This document shows, in pieces, positions 31,172 to 39,042 of a DNA stretch of 64,000 nucleotides. The stretch comes from Corynebacterium senegalense. Lineage in GTDB: Bacteria > Actinomycetota > Actinomycetes > Mycobacteriales > Mycobacteriaceae. The DNA lies in NCBI RefSeq assembly GCF_900411315.1, contig NZ_LS990887.1:878239-942238 (forward strand), given 5' to 3'. The position numbers were made by a program, and so were the translations under genes. Within the stretch, counting starts at the first letter, position 1, and every line of letters begins with the position of its first letter. A model generated the notes under the pieces. That model searched no databases, was not told the origin of the DNA, and saw only the letters and a list, made by a program, of their open reading frames with translations.

Positions 31172-31534
31172 TCAGGAGAGGGCTTCGATGAACTGCTCTG
31201 TGTCGGCGTCGGTGTCGGTGTCGTCGCCCACGTCCTCGAGGAGGGCGGAAGCGGCGGTGGCGAGCTGCTCATCGACGTCCGCCACCCCGCCCCGGATGAA
31301 CTCGTAGGAGTCGGCGACCTCGCCGGCGCTGAAGGGGGCGCCCGCCCAGATAGCGGCGATCGTGGCGGCGGCCCGGCCGTTGTCGATCTCCTCCTGGGTC
31401 GCCGTGTCGCTCGACGCGAGCAGGACGGCGTCCCGGACGGCGTCGACGATCTCCTCGGTTTCGAGCTCGGCGAGGTCGTCGAGGAAGTCCACGTTTGCCT
31501 CGGCGGAGAAAACCTCGGTGTCCCACGTGCTCAT
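31172..31534 (-). CDS. DUF4259 family protein
   Basis: 120 acidic residues (MSTWDTEVFSAEANVDFLDDLAELE...). The motif of N-terminal GxWD/SxWDTExFxxxxAxDFLDDL is typical of DUF4259, a family of unknown role that is scattered in actinobacteria and proteobacteria, often near immunity-like genes. Start ATG 31534 behind AAGGAG; the open frame reaches 31723 but that part is not family-like. Stands alone upstream of nothing on its strand until sahH, 93 bp further on. Confidence 0.75.
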   Translation of the reverse strand: MSTWDTEVFSAEANVDFLDDLAELETEEIVDAVRDAVLLASSDTATQEEIDNGRAAATIAAIWAGAPFSAGEVADSYEFIRGGVADVDEQLATAASALLEDVGDDTDTDADTEQFIEALS

Positions 31535-31868
31535 CTGTGCTCCTTCGGTAGTGGTGTGATTCGTCGGATCTGCTGTTGTTCCTGCATTCGGGCCCCTCCG
31601 GCGGCTTCCAGGACCGGTTGCGGAAGCGCCCCGGGGCCCCGTACTGGCCCAACATAGTGCGCGTTTCGTGTCGGGGCACACGCTGCCGGACGGGCAGGGC
31701 GGCGAGCGCGCTGGCAATGACACATATCACAGGCCGAAGCGGCCGTGGGGGTTTCGCACATGCGCGGTTTGTGATATAAAAAGCAGTAAGAATGTTATGA
31801 ATTTGTAACTTTGGGGACCTACGTCCCGCGGGGTTGGAACGGCGCCGGGTGCGCGAGAGGAGACGGGG
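31535..31868. other. 334-bp intergenic region with two outward promoters
   Basis: No gene seen. On the minus strand TATGTT (31656-31651) may serve the DUF4259 gene. On the plus strand an AT-rich block (31765-31815) has TATAAA (31775-31780) and an inverted pair GTTA-N8-TAAC (31794-31809), probably the promoter and a possible operator of the secreted-protein gene at 31869. Confidence 0.45.
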
Positions 31869-32579
31869 ATGAGCGCTTCGCGGCATCGGGTCACGGTGTT
31901 CATGATCATCGGCGTTGTCGCCGCGATCGTGACGGGCATCGTGGTGTGGAAGATGTCGCTGCCCACTCCCGCAGACGAGGCCGGATACGAGGCCAGCTCG
32001 ACCAGCGCCACAACCGACGCCGGCACGCGCAGCACGACCTCCTCCACGCGCGCACCGCAGACCTCCTCCCCCGCCCCGGAGGCAAACCCGGCGCAGGGCG
32101 GGCAGGACGTGGACTCCGTCAGTCTCCCCGCCGAGGCGGGCGGCGCCGCCTCCGCCCGCGACCCCCTGCTTCCCCCCAACGCCGTGGTGAACTCGGCGCC
32201 GCGCTCGGTGGCGCCGACCCAGGTCTACCGCCCCTCCAACATCCTGCCCACGTCCGTCGCCCGCGAGGACGCAGGAGAGGCCTCGGCCGCGTCGAACCCC
32301 GCGGACCCGACGGCCGCCGAACCGACCCAGGCCCCCACCCCCGCAGAGGGCACCGACACCACGGGGACCACCGCGCCCGCCCAGCCGACCTCGCCGGCGG
32401 AGAGCCCCGCGCCGGGCCTGCCCTCCGCGCCGCTGGATAACGGTGAGAAGCCCGAGGTGATCGCCCCCGAGGCCCCCGCGCCGACACCCGCCCCGGACCC
32501 CGCCGTGACGCAGCAGTACACCCCGGGGTCGGAGGACCAGAATTGGTGGGGCCGGGTGCGCGGCTACCTGCGTTTCTAG
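31869..32579 (+). CDS. Membrane-anchored low-complexity protein, unknown
   Basis: 236 residues. One membrane anchor (about residues 10-28, VFMIIGVVAAIVTGIVVWKM) is followed by a long Ser/Thr/Pro/Ala-rich region such as TSSTRAPQTSSPAPEANPAQ and PTQAPTPAEGTDTTGTT, ending in NWWGRVRGYLRF. It looks like a wall-spanning stalk; Thr/Pro-rich parts are possible O-mannosylation sites, which fits the mannose genes beside it only loosely. GAGAGGAGA site before ATG 31869. Not recognised as a named family. Confidence 0.7.
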   Translation: MSASRHRVTVFMIIGVVAAIVTGIVVWKMSLPTPADEAGYEASSTSATTDAGTRSTTSSTRAPQTSSPAPEANPAQGGQDVDSVSLPAEAGGAASARDPLLPPNAVVNSAPRSVAPTQVYRPSNILPTSVAREDAGEASAASNPADPTAAEPTQAPTPAEGTDTTGTTAPAQPTSPAESPAPGLPSAPLDNGEKPEVIAPEAPAPTPAPDPAVTQQYTPGSEDQNWWGRVRGYLRF

Positions 32580-33760
32580 GAGCGCACCCTGGCGTAGAAG
32601 ACGTCCGCGTCCCCGCCCCGCGCGCTCACGCTCGCCCCGCCCTCCGAGGCCGGCGCCCACGCCGCCTCACCGGGGCCGAGATCGACGCCCCCCGCGCGGA
32701 CAGCGCCGGAGGTGCAGAGCACGATGGCCGGGCCGCCGTCGCTCAGCTCCAGGGACTCCCCCGCCGCGAGCGCGTGCCGGCTGAGCTGGAAGTCCGCGCA
32801 CGGCACGTCGTAGCCCACCGCGCCGGGCCCGAGCTCGCGCGTTTCCACGAAAGGCTCCGGGGCCGGGGTGAACTGGAGGATCCGCACCAGCTCCGGCACG
32901 TCGACGTGTTTTGTGGTCAAGCCCCCGCGCAGCACGTTGTCGGAGCTGGCCATGATCTCCACCCCCATCCCCCGCAGGTAGGCGTGGAGCTGGCCCGCCG
33001 CGAGGAAGAGCCCCTGGCCCGGCTGCATCTCCACGTGGTTGAGCAGGAGCGCGACGAGCGCGCCCGGGTCGTTCGGGTACTGCTGGGCGATGGAGAGGAA
33101 GTTGCGGGCGGTGCGCCCGATCCAGGTCTGCTCCGCCGCGCGGGCCTCGGCACCGGTGCGGACCTCGGCGATCAGCTCCCCGCGCCGCTGCGCCGGGATG
33201 GAGATCCAGGTGGTGAACACCGCCCGCAGGCTCTCTTCCTCCCGTGCGGGGTCGATCATGGCGGCGTAGCGGTCGAGGGTGGGGCTGGAGAGGGCGTCGA
33301 AAAGCTCCTGCGTGAGCGGGAGGGGCCGGAACCCGGCGAGGGCGTGGAACTCGGTGAGCGCCACCACCAGCTCCGGCTTGTGGTTGGCGTCCCGGTAATT
33401 GCGGTCGGGGCTGTCGAGGGTGAGACCCGCAGCGTTCTCCCGCGCGAAGCCCTCCTCCGCCTGCTCCTTGGAGGGGTGGGCCTGGATGCTCAGCGGCTCG
33501 TCCGCCGCGAGCAGCTTGAGCAGGAAGGGCAGCTTGTCCCCGAACTCGGCGCGCACGCGGGCGCCGAGGGCGCCCGCGGGATCCTCGGCGATGAGGGCGT
33601 CCAGCCCCTCGCCGGCGATGGTGGAGGGCGACAGCGGGTGCGCCCCGAACCACACCTCCGCCTCAGGCTTGGCCGCGGGGACGGGGCGCCCCTGCAGCTG
33701 GGCGATTAGGGAGTGCGAACCCCACGGGTAGGCGCGGAGGATCCCGTCGAGCTTCTCCAT
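32576..33760 (-). CDS. manA: Mannose-6-phosphate isomerase
   Basis: About 394 residues, type I phosphomannose isomerase; interconverts fructose-6-P and mannose-6-P. Zinc-site motifs QAHPSKEQAEEGFARE and NHKPELVVALTEFHALAGFRP, then the cupin part GQLHAYLRGMGVEIMASSDNVLRGGLTTKHVDVPEL. The start is set at ATG 33760 (MEKLDGILRAYPWGS) because a GGAG lies 6 nt before it and family members begin there; ATG 33772 is the alternative. Shares the CTAG stop overlap with the gene at 31869. Together with tobH and pmmB it feeds GDP-mannose for lipoglycans. Confidence 0.93.
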   Translation of the reverse strand: MEKLDGILRAYPWGSHSLIAQLQGRPVPAAKPEAEVWFGAHPLSPSTIAGEGLDALIAEDPAGALGARVRAEFGDKLPFLLKLLAADEPLSIQAHPSKEQAEEGFARENAAGLTLDSPDRNYRDANHKPELVVALTEFHALAGFRPLPLTQELFDALSSPTLDRYAAMIDPAREEESLRAVFTTWISIPAQRRGELIAEVRTGAEARAAEQTWIGRTARNFLSIAQQYPNDPGALVALLLNHVEMQPGQGLFLAAGQLHAYLRGMGVEIMASSDNVLRGGLTTKHVDVPELVRILQFTPAPEPFVETRELGPGAVGYDVPCADFQLSRHALAAGESLELSDGGPAIVLCTSGAVRAGGVDLGPGEAAWAPASEGGASVSARGGDADVFYARVRS

Positions 33761-33787
33761 GTCTGACTCCATTCATCTCGGCGTCTC

Positions 33788-34744
33788 TCAGGCCTCCATC
33801 GCGGTCGCCGCGAACGCGCGCACCACCAGTCGCGCGGCCGCGGAGGAGTCGCCGAGACCGGTCGGCTCGGCGAACTCGGCGCGCGACGCGGGCAGAGACG
33901 AGGCCGCCTCCGCCCATACCACGGCCCTCAACGGTACCACCGCGGCCCCCTCGTCGAGGTAGGGGTCGTGGAAGATGTCGGGAGCTGGCAGCTCCTCCAC
34001 AGGGGCGGCGAAGCCCGAGGGCATGCCCCGCGCGCTCCAGATCCGCGCGGCGAGGGCGGCGACCGCCCGCCCGCACGGGCCGGGGCCGGTGTGGACAACG
34101 TTCGCCCCCGCCGCGAAGGCGCGCAGCTGGCGGGCGGCGTTGACGGACTCGTCGCGCTGCGGCGACAGCGCCGCCAGCTCGGCGTCCACCTCGTCGGCAA
34201 GCGAGCGGAGGAACTCCGCGGTGATCTCGGGAGGCGTGCCCGGGGCGTCGAGGAGCGCCCAGACGAGCGCCATCGCACGCAGCGGGGACGGCCCGGCCGC
34301 GGTCGGCGGCGCGTCAAGCACGAGCGTGCTCGCCGGGGCGTCCTCGGTGATGGGCCCGCGCGCGGGACCCGCCAGGACCGTCTCCGCGCCCCGCCCGGCC
34401 GCCGTGAGCAGCGAGCGGGTGTCCTCCCCCGTCCGGTGATCGTCCTCGCACTCCCCCACGACCGCCACGATGTCCAGGGGCCCGACGTAGTCGGGCAGGA
34501 CCCGGGTCACCACCACGGGCAGGGGCAGCGGGGCGCGCAGCTCGACGGCCGCCTCGGCGGCGGCGCGGGAGATCTGGTCGGTGGCGACGATGACCAGGCT
34601 GCGCGGCTGCATGCCCCGCAGCCGTTCCAGCGCCCCGGTCGCCTCTGCCACCGCGCGGACCTGCGCGCCCTCGTGCGCGACGTCGAAGAAGCGCACCGCC
34701 TCGCGGTCGTAGCCGCCCGCGCCCGTGAAATAGTCGTCCGTCAT
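33788..34744 (-). CDS. TobH-like protein with SIS-type fold
   Basis: 318 residues. It lies between manA and pmmB as in mycobacteria (Rv3256c) and corynebacteria, where it is called TobH. The sequence has two sugar-isomerase-like halves (LVIVATDQISRAAAEAAVELRAPLPLPVVV and NVVHTGPGPCGRAVAALAARIWSARGMPSGFAAPVEELPAPDIFHDPYLD), resembling the bifunctional phosphoglucose/phosphomannose isomerase family. Activity unproven; many catalytic residues cannot be placed. Confidence 0.78.
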   Translation of the reverse strand: MTDDYFTGAGGYDREAVRFFDVAHEGAQVRAVAEATGALERLRGMQPRSLVIVATDQISRAAAEAAVELRAPLPLPVVVTRVLPDYVGPLDIVAVVGECEDDHRTGEDTRSLLTAAGRGAETVLAGPARGPITEDAPASTLVLDAPPTAAGPSPLRAMALVWALLDAPGTPPEITAEFLRSLADEVDAELAALSPQRDESVNAARQLRAFAAGANVVHTGPGPCGRAVAALAARIWSARGMPSGFAAPVEELPAPDIFHDPYLDEGAAVVPLRAVVWAEAASSLPASRAEFAEPTGLGDSSAAARLVVRAFAATAMEA

Positions 34745-34792
34745 GCCCCCAGGCTACGTGGCGCGTCGGCGCCTCGGGGCCACCCCGCTCGC

Positions 34793-36163
34793 TCAGGCGC
34801 GGATGATTCCGAGGATCTCATCGGTCAGCGCGTCGACCTCAGCACGGGTGGGCGCCTCGACGTTGAGACGCAGCAGCGGCTCCGTGTTGGAGGCGCGCAC
34901 GTTGAACCACGCCTTGGTCCCCTTCAGCGTCACGGTCACGCCGTCGAGGCGGTCGACGGTGTCAATGCGCTGCGCGAAGGCGTCGAGCACCCGCTGGGTC
35001 GCCGCGTCCTGGTCCGCGACCTCGGAGTTGATCTCGCCGGAGGCGACGTAGCGGTCGAACTCGCCCATCAGCGCCGACAGCGGCCCGTCCTGCTCCGCCA
35101 GGGCGGCGAGCACGTGAAGCGCGGCGACCAGGCCGGAGTCGGCGTTGAAGAACTCGGAGAAGTAGTAGTGCGCCGAGTGCTCCCCGCCGAACAGCGCGCC
35201 CGTGCGCGCCATCTCCGCCTTGATGTAGGAGTGGCCGACGCGGGTGCGCACCGCCGTGCCGCCGAGCTCGCCGATGATCTCGGGCACAGCGTGCGAGGTG
35301 ATGAGGTTGTGGATGATCGTTGCCCCCGGGTTGCGCTCGAGGGTGCGGGTGGCCACGAGCGCGGTGATCGCCGAGGGCGAGACCGGGCGGCCCTGCTCGT
35401 CGACGACGAAGCAGCGGTCCGCGTCACCGTCGAAGGCGAGCCCGATGTCGGCGCCCTGCTCCACGACGAACTTCTGCAGGTCCTCCAGGTTCTTCGGGTC
35501 GAGGGGGTTGGCCTCGTGGTTGGGGAAGGTGCCGTCGAGCTCGAAGTAGAGGGGGCGCACGTCCATGTCGCCGAGCACTGCAGGCACCGTCAGCCCCGCC
35601 ATGCCGTTCGCGGCGTCGACGGCCACGACCAACTTCCGGTCGGTGGGCACCTCCACCAGCTCGCGGAGGAACGCCGCGTAGTCCTGCAGCACGTCTCGCT
35701 TCTCGACGCCCCCGGGCTCGCCCCGGTGGGCCGGGATGCCGTCGACAAGCATGCGGGCGATCTCCCCGAGCCCCGTGTCCGTGCTCACCGGGGTGGCCCC
35801 GGCGCGGCAGAGCTTGATGCCGTTGTACTGGGCCGGGTTGTGGGAGGCGGTGAACATAGCGCCAGCGCAGTTGAGGGTGCCGGCGGCGAAGTAGAGCTCA
35901 TCGGTGGAGGTCAGGCCCAGCTCGATCACGTCGAGGCCGTGGGCCGCCGCCCCCCGGGCGAAGGCCTCGGCGAGGGACGGGGACGAGGGACGCATGTCGT
36001 GCCCGACAGCGATGCGGGTCTCGCCTTCGCCGCGCAGGATGGTGGCGAAAGCGGCGCCGACGTCCGCGACGAAGTCCTCGTCGATCTGCTCGCCGACGAC
36101 CCCGCGCACGTCGTACGCCTTGATTACCCTGTCGATGCTGTCGCGATCACGCTTGATAGCCAT
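34793..36163 (-). CDS. pmmB: Phosphomannomutase/phosphoglucomutase
   Basis: 456 residues of the alpha-D-phosphohexomutase family. The catalytic phosphoserine motif is TASHNPAQYNGIK, metal loop DGDADR, sugar loop GEHSAHYYF and phosphate-binding SNTEPLLRLNVEA. It converts mannose-6-P to mannose-1-P for GDP-mannose. ATG 36163 lies 7 nt after TAAGAT (36176-36171), which overlaps the stop of DUF3499, so the gene may have its own leaderless promoter as well as read-through. Confidence 0.95.
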   Translation of the reverse strand: MAIKRDRDSIDRVIKAYDVRGVVGEQIDEDFVADVGAAFATILRGEGETRIAVGHDMRPSSPSLAEAFARGAAAHGLDVIELGLTSTDELYFAAGTLNCAGAMFTASHNPAQYNGIKLCRAGATPVSTDTGLGEIARMLVDGIPAHRGEPGGVEKRDVLQDYAAFLRELVEVPTDRKLVVAVDAANGMAGLTVPAVLGDMDVRPLYFELDGTFPNHEANPLDPKNLEDLQKFVVEQGADIGLAFDGDADRCFVVDEQGRPVSPSAITALVATRTLERNPGATIIHNLITSHAVPEIIGELGGTAVRTRVGHSYIKAEMARTGALFGGEHSAHYYFSEFFNADSGLVAALHVLAALAEQDGPLSALMGEFDRYVASGEINSEVADQDAATQRVLDAFAQRIDTVDRLDGVTVTLKGTKAWFNVRASNTEPLLRLNVEAPTRAEVDALTDEILGIIRA

Positions 36164-36168
36164 GCGGG

Positions 36169-36708
36169 CTATCTTAGTTCAGTGCCCCCGTCCGGCGTTT
36201 CGGGGTCGGGCACGACGCGCAGGTGGGAGCGGCGCACCGCCTTGGCCGCCGCGATGTGCTCCTCAATGCGCTTGGTGCGGTGCACGGGGTGGTTCGAGGT
36301 GGCCGGATCGTTGAAGTCCTTGGTGGCGGCGTACTCGATGGGGTCCGCCCCGGTTTCGACGAGGCCCGTGGTCACCCTCCCCGCCTCGCGGACCGCGGCG
36401 GCGAGCGCGGTCAGGTCCGCCTCGTCGAGCTTGTCCAGCCCGGAGATGCCGCCCATCCCCTCGGCGTCGGCCGCGTCGAGTTCGTCGAGCTCGTCGTCGT
36501 CTATCTCCACCTGCTCCACGCGCACCAGCTCCCACCCGACGGGCGCGGTGATGTGGGCGGAGTGCCGCTCGCACAGGTCCCAGGCGTGCGGGTCCTGGAC
36601 CGGGGCGAGGGGACCGACGACCGCCGTCGATTCTGCGTAGGCGTAGATGAGGGTAGCCACAGCAGGTCGGCCGCAGCCGGGACGGCAACAACGACGGTAG
36701 GTATTCAC
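36169..36708 (-). CDS. DUF3499 family protein (Rv3258c-like)
   Basis: 179 residues. The N-terminus NTYRRCCRPGCGRPAVATLIYAYAES and CERHSAHITAPVGWELVRVE gives a small metal-site candidate (C-x3-C ... C-x2-H). It matches the DUF3499 family next to pmmB in actinobacteria. The start is GTG 36708, 8 nt after TAGACT (36722-36717); the longer frame to 36804 lacks family similarity. The C-terminal third is acidic and variable. Function unknown. Confidence 0.82.
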   Translation of the reverse strand: MNTYRRCCRPGCGRPAVATLIYAYAESTAVVGPLAPVQDPHAWDLCERHSAHITAPVGWELVRVEQVEIDDDELDELDAADAEGMGGISGLDKLDEADLTALAAAVREAGRVTTGLVETGADPIEYAATKDFNDPATSNHPVHRTKRIEEHIAAAKAVRRSHLRVVPDPETPDGGTELR

Positions 36709-36802
36709 GGTGGCCAAGTCTAAACCTCTCCTAGAGATTTCGATAGAGACACGCGGCGTGGCCGGCCGCGGCGCGGGCACGCCCGGCTTAACATGGTAAG
36801 CC

Positions 36803-37285
36803 ATGAGCGAGGAGCGCGAACACCAGCCACTTCACCTCCGGCCCGCCCGCGACCCGCACGGCCGGGGCGCGCGCGGACCCCTCCTACCCGTCGGCGTGCC
36901 CCGCTACCGGACCCGCTCGATGGCCTTCGACCAGCTCGTCCTGGAGGCCTACGCCCCGCTGCACAACACCTACTTCGAGCAGCTCGCCGGCGTGGACCTC
37001 GCCGTGGACACGATCCCCCGCATGCGGCTGCGCGCCGACAGCACCGTCCTGCCCGACGAGATCGTCGCCGACGGCCCCGTCCCCCTGGGGCGCATCCTCC
37101 AGGCCGGGGTGGACCGGGAGGGAAACCCGACCCGGGCGCGCTTCGTGGTGTTCCGCATGCCGGTGGAGCGGCGGGCAAAAACTAAAATGGAGCGCTCAGA
37201 ACTCCTCACGTGGGTTCTGACCGCCCTGGTGGCCACCTACCTTAACCTGGATCCCCGGGACATCGACCCCGAGTTCCCCTGGTAG
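36803..37285 (+). CDS. Zincin-like metallopeptidase family protein lacking HExxH
   Basis: 160 residues, resembling Rv3259 and the PF06262-type zincin-like family: RSMAFDQLVLEAYAPL, DLAVDTIPRM, LPDEIVADGPVPLGRILQAGVDREGNPTRARFVVFRMPVERRAKTK. Where true members carry HExxH, this protein reads LLTWVLTALVATYLNLD, so no zinc site remains. ATG 36803 lies 8 nt after TAACAT (36789-36794). Divergent from DUF3499. A non-enzymatic role is likely. Confidence 0.75.
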   Translation: MSEEREHQPLHLRPARDPHGRGARGPLLPVGVPRYRTRSMAFDQLVLEAYAPLHNTYFEQLAGVDLAVDTIPRMRLRADSTVLPDEIVADGPVPLGRILQAGVDREGNPTRARFVVFRMPVERRAKTKMERSELLTWVLTALVATYLNLDPRDIDPEFPW

Positions 37286-37300
37286 GCCCCGGCAGGACTT

Positions 37301-37600
37301 CTAGCCGATCTGCTTCTTCAGTCGGCGCCGCTCGCGGTCTGACAGGCCGCCCCAGATACCGAATCGCTCGTCGTGCTCCAGCGCGTACTCGAGGCATTCG
37401 TCGCGTACGGCGCAGGCCTGGCAGATCCGCTTGGCCTCCCTGGTCGAGCCGCCCTTCTCCGGAAAGAACGCCTCCGGGTCGGTCTGCGCGCACAGCGCCT
37501 GGTCCTGCCACTCCTGCTCGACGGTGCCAAACAGCTCATCAAGGGTCATCCCGCCCGCAGCTGCGCCACGGAGAATGGCGTTTCCAGCCATATCTTCCAC
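37301..37600 (-). CDS. whiB2: WhiB2-type iron-sulfur regulator (WhcD-like)
   Basis: 99 residues. Four cysteines (QALC, RIC, QAC, DEC, the last three as C-x2-C-x5-C) ligate a 4Fe-4S cluster. Then comes GIWGGLSDRERRRLKKQIG with the basic DNA-contact tail. WhiB2/WhmD/WhcD is needed for septation together with WhiA. Start set at GTG 37600 with GGAGGAAGGGG in front; ATG 37591 is the alternative, and the longer open frame to 37699 is poorly conserved. It lies in the same spot as whiB2 in mycobacteria. Confidence 0.9.
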   Translation of the reverse strand: MEDMAGNAILRGAAAGGMTLDELFGTVEQEWQDQALCAQTDPEAFFPEKGGSTREAKRICQACAVRDECLEYALEHDERFGIWGGLSDRERRRLKKQIG

Positions 37601-37695
37601 GCCGTCCCCTTCCTCCGTTGTTTCTGGTCGATGGTGGTCCCCGTGATGCGAACCGCTTGCCACCCGCTTTCCGCCCCGGCGGCCGGAGGGACGGG

Positions 37696-37744
37696 TCACG
37701 TTTATGTCACGCTTACATCACTGTGATTACACGAGTGATTACAC
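37696..37744. repeat. Two pairs of short tandem repeats upstream of whiB2
   Basis: GTCACGTTTAT / GTCACGCTTAC start at 37696 and 37707 (11-bp step). GTGATTACAC occurs at 37723-37732 and 37735-37744 (12-bp step). The near-helical spacing suggests a protein binding array. Confidence 0.6.
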
Positions 37745-37871
37745 ACCGTAGCACTAAATAGCCGCAACACATTTGGCGCCTTCGGGTGGGGATTGAGGGC
37801 GAGGCGCACGTCATTCGCCACTTTCGTCACACGAGTCACATCTGCCCGCGGGCGGGGGCAGAGGGCGGGGG

Positions 37872-37885
37872 TACTACATGTAGTA
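37872..37885. repeat. 14-bp perfect palindrome TACTACATGTAGTA
   Basis: Perfectly symmetric, with no loop, in the whiB2 upstream region next to a terminator. Candidate site for a dimeric regulator. Confidence 0.5.
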
Positions 37886-37891
37886 GGGGTG

Positions 37892-37918
37892 GGGGCCGGG
37901 TGCAACTAACCCGGCCCC
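37892..37918 (-). terminator. Terminator hairpin after GDP-mannose pyrophosphorylase-like gene
   Basis: Stem GGGGCCGGGT / ACCCGGCCCC (10 bp) with a 7-nt loop, 15 bp past the stop codon; no clear U tract on the minus strand. Confidence 0.65.
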
Positions 37919-37933
37919 TTCCCGGCGTGTCGC

Positions 37934-39013
37934 CTACGCGTCGGGCGAGAAGCGCACTCCCGAATCGGGGATCTCCACGCCCGGCCACACGCGCATGCCG
38001 CCCTGCAGCTCGCAGCGCGCGCCGATCCGGGCGCCCTCGCCGATCACGCAGCCGTAGATCCGGGCGTTCGCCCCGATCCGCGCACCGGCGGCGATGATCG
38101 AGTCGCGCACCACCGCCCCGGGCTCGATGGTCACGCCGTCGAAGATCACCGAGTCATCGATGCGCGAGCCAGCGCCAATGTCGCAGCCGCGGCCCACCGC
38201 CGTGCCGCCGATGAGGATCACTCCGCCGGCAACACCCGCGGAGTCGTCGACAAGCGACTCCCCCGTCCTGCCCTCGAGCAGCGGCGAGTAGGCGATGCCG
38301 CGCACGAGGTCCGAGGAGCCCTGGACGAAGTCGTCCGGCCGGCCCATGTCGCGCCAGTAGGACGCGTCCACGTGCCCGACCACCTTCGCCCCGCCCGCGA
38401 GCAGGCCGGGGAAGGTCTCGCGCTCCACCGAAACCACGCGGCCGGCGGGGATGGACTCGATCACCGAGCGCTTGAACACGTAGCAGCCCGCGTTGATCTG
38501 GTCCGTGGGCGGGTCCTCCGTCTTCTCCAGGAACGCCAGGACGTTGCCCTCCTCGTCCGTCGGCACCGAGCCGAAGGCCCGAGGGTCGGGCACCCGCACC
38601 AGGTGGAGGGTGACGTCCGCGTCGGAGCCGACGTGCGTCTGAAGGATCTCGCCCAGGTCGGCCCCGGAAAGCACGTCGCCGTTGAAGACCATCACGTTGT
38701 CGTAGCGCAGGCGGTCGTAGACGTTGCGGATCGCCCCGCCCGTGCCCAGCGCCTCCTCCTCGACCACGTACTCGATCTCCAGGCCGAGGTCCGAGCCGTC
38801 GCCGAAGTACTCCTCAAACACCTCGGCGCGGTACGAGGTGCCCATCACCACGTGCGTCATCCCGGCCTTGCGGATGCGCGCCAGAAGGTGGCTCAGGAAG
38901 GGGAACCCGGCCGTGGGCAGCATCGGCTTGGGCGTCGACACCGTCAGCGGGCGCAGCCTCGTGCCACGCCCCCCGACCAGCACCACCGCGTCGGTGTGTT
39001 TCGGATCCGCCAT
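37934..39013 (-). CDS. rmlA2: NDP-sugar nucleotidyltransferase (GDP-mannose pyrophosphorylase type)
   Basis: 359 residues. N-terminal nucleotidyltransferase with VVLVGGRGTRLRPLTVSTPKPMLP (signature loop), VFNGDVLSG (metal Asp) and FLEKTEDPPTDQINAGCYVF. The C-terminus is a left-handed beta-helix with hexapeptide repeats (GRGCDIGAGSRIDDSVIFDG, GARIGANARIYGCVIGEGARI). Mycobacterial homologues (Rv3264c) are called ManB or RmlA2 and make GDP-mannose. Start ATG 39013 with AAAGGA. Lies 29 bp after wbbL in one operon. Confidence 0.9.
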   Translation of the reverse strand: MADPKHTDAVVLVGGRGTRLRPLTVSTPKPMLPTAGFPFLSHLLARIRKAGMTHVVMGTSYRAEVFEEYFGDGSDLGLEIEYVVEEEALGTGGAIRNVYDRLRYDNVMVFNGDVLSGADLGEILQTHVGSDADVTLHLVRVPDPRAFGSVPTDEEGNVLAFLEKTEDPPTDQINAGCYVFKRSVIESIPAGRVVSVERETFPGLLAGGAKVVGHVDASYWRDMGRPDDFVQGSSDLVRGIAYSPLLEGRTGESLVDDSAGVAGGVILIGGTAVGRGCDIGAGSRIDDSVIFDGVTIEPGAVVRDSIIAAGARIGANARIYGCVIGEGARIGARCELQGGMRVWPGVEIPDSGVRFSPDA

Positions 39014-39042
39014 CTGCCGTCCTTTCGCTTCAGCCAAATCAG

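Larger units (their letters stand above)
37601..37933. other. 333-bp control region upstream of whiB2
   Basis: No gene seen. It holds the whiB2 leader, a cluster of short direct repeats (37696-37744), AT-rich sequence around 37740-37770, a 14-bp palindrome (37872-37885) and the terminator of the GDP-mannose pyrophosphorylase-like gene (37892-37918). Confidence 0.5.

Noticed and set aside
37892..37918. Possible small RNA gene in the whiB2 upstream region
   Set aside because: The hairpin is explained as the terminator of the gene ending at 37934; no separate promoter was found.
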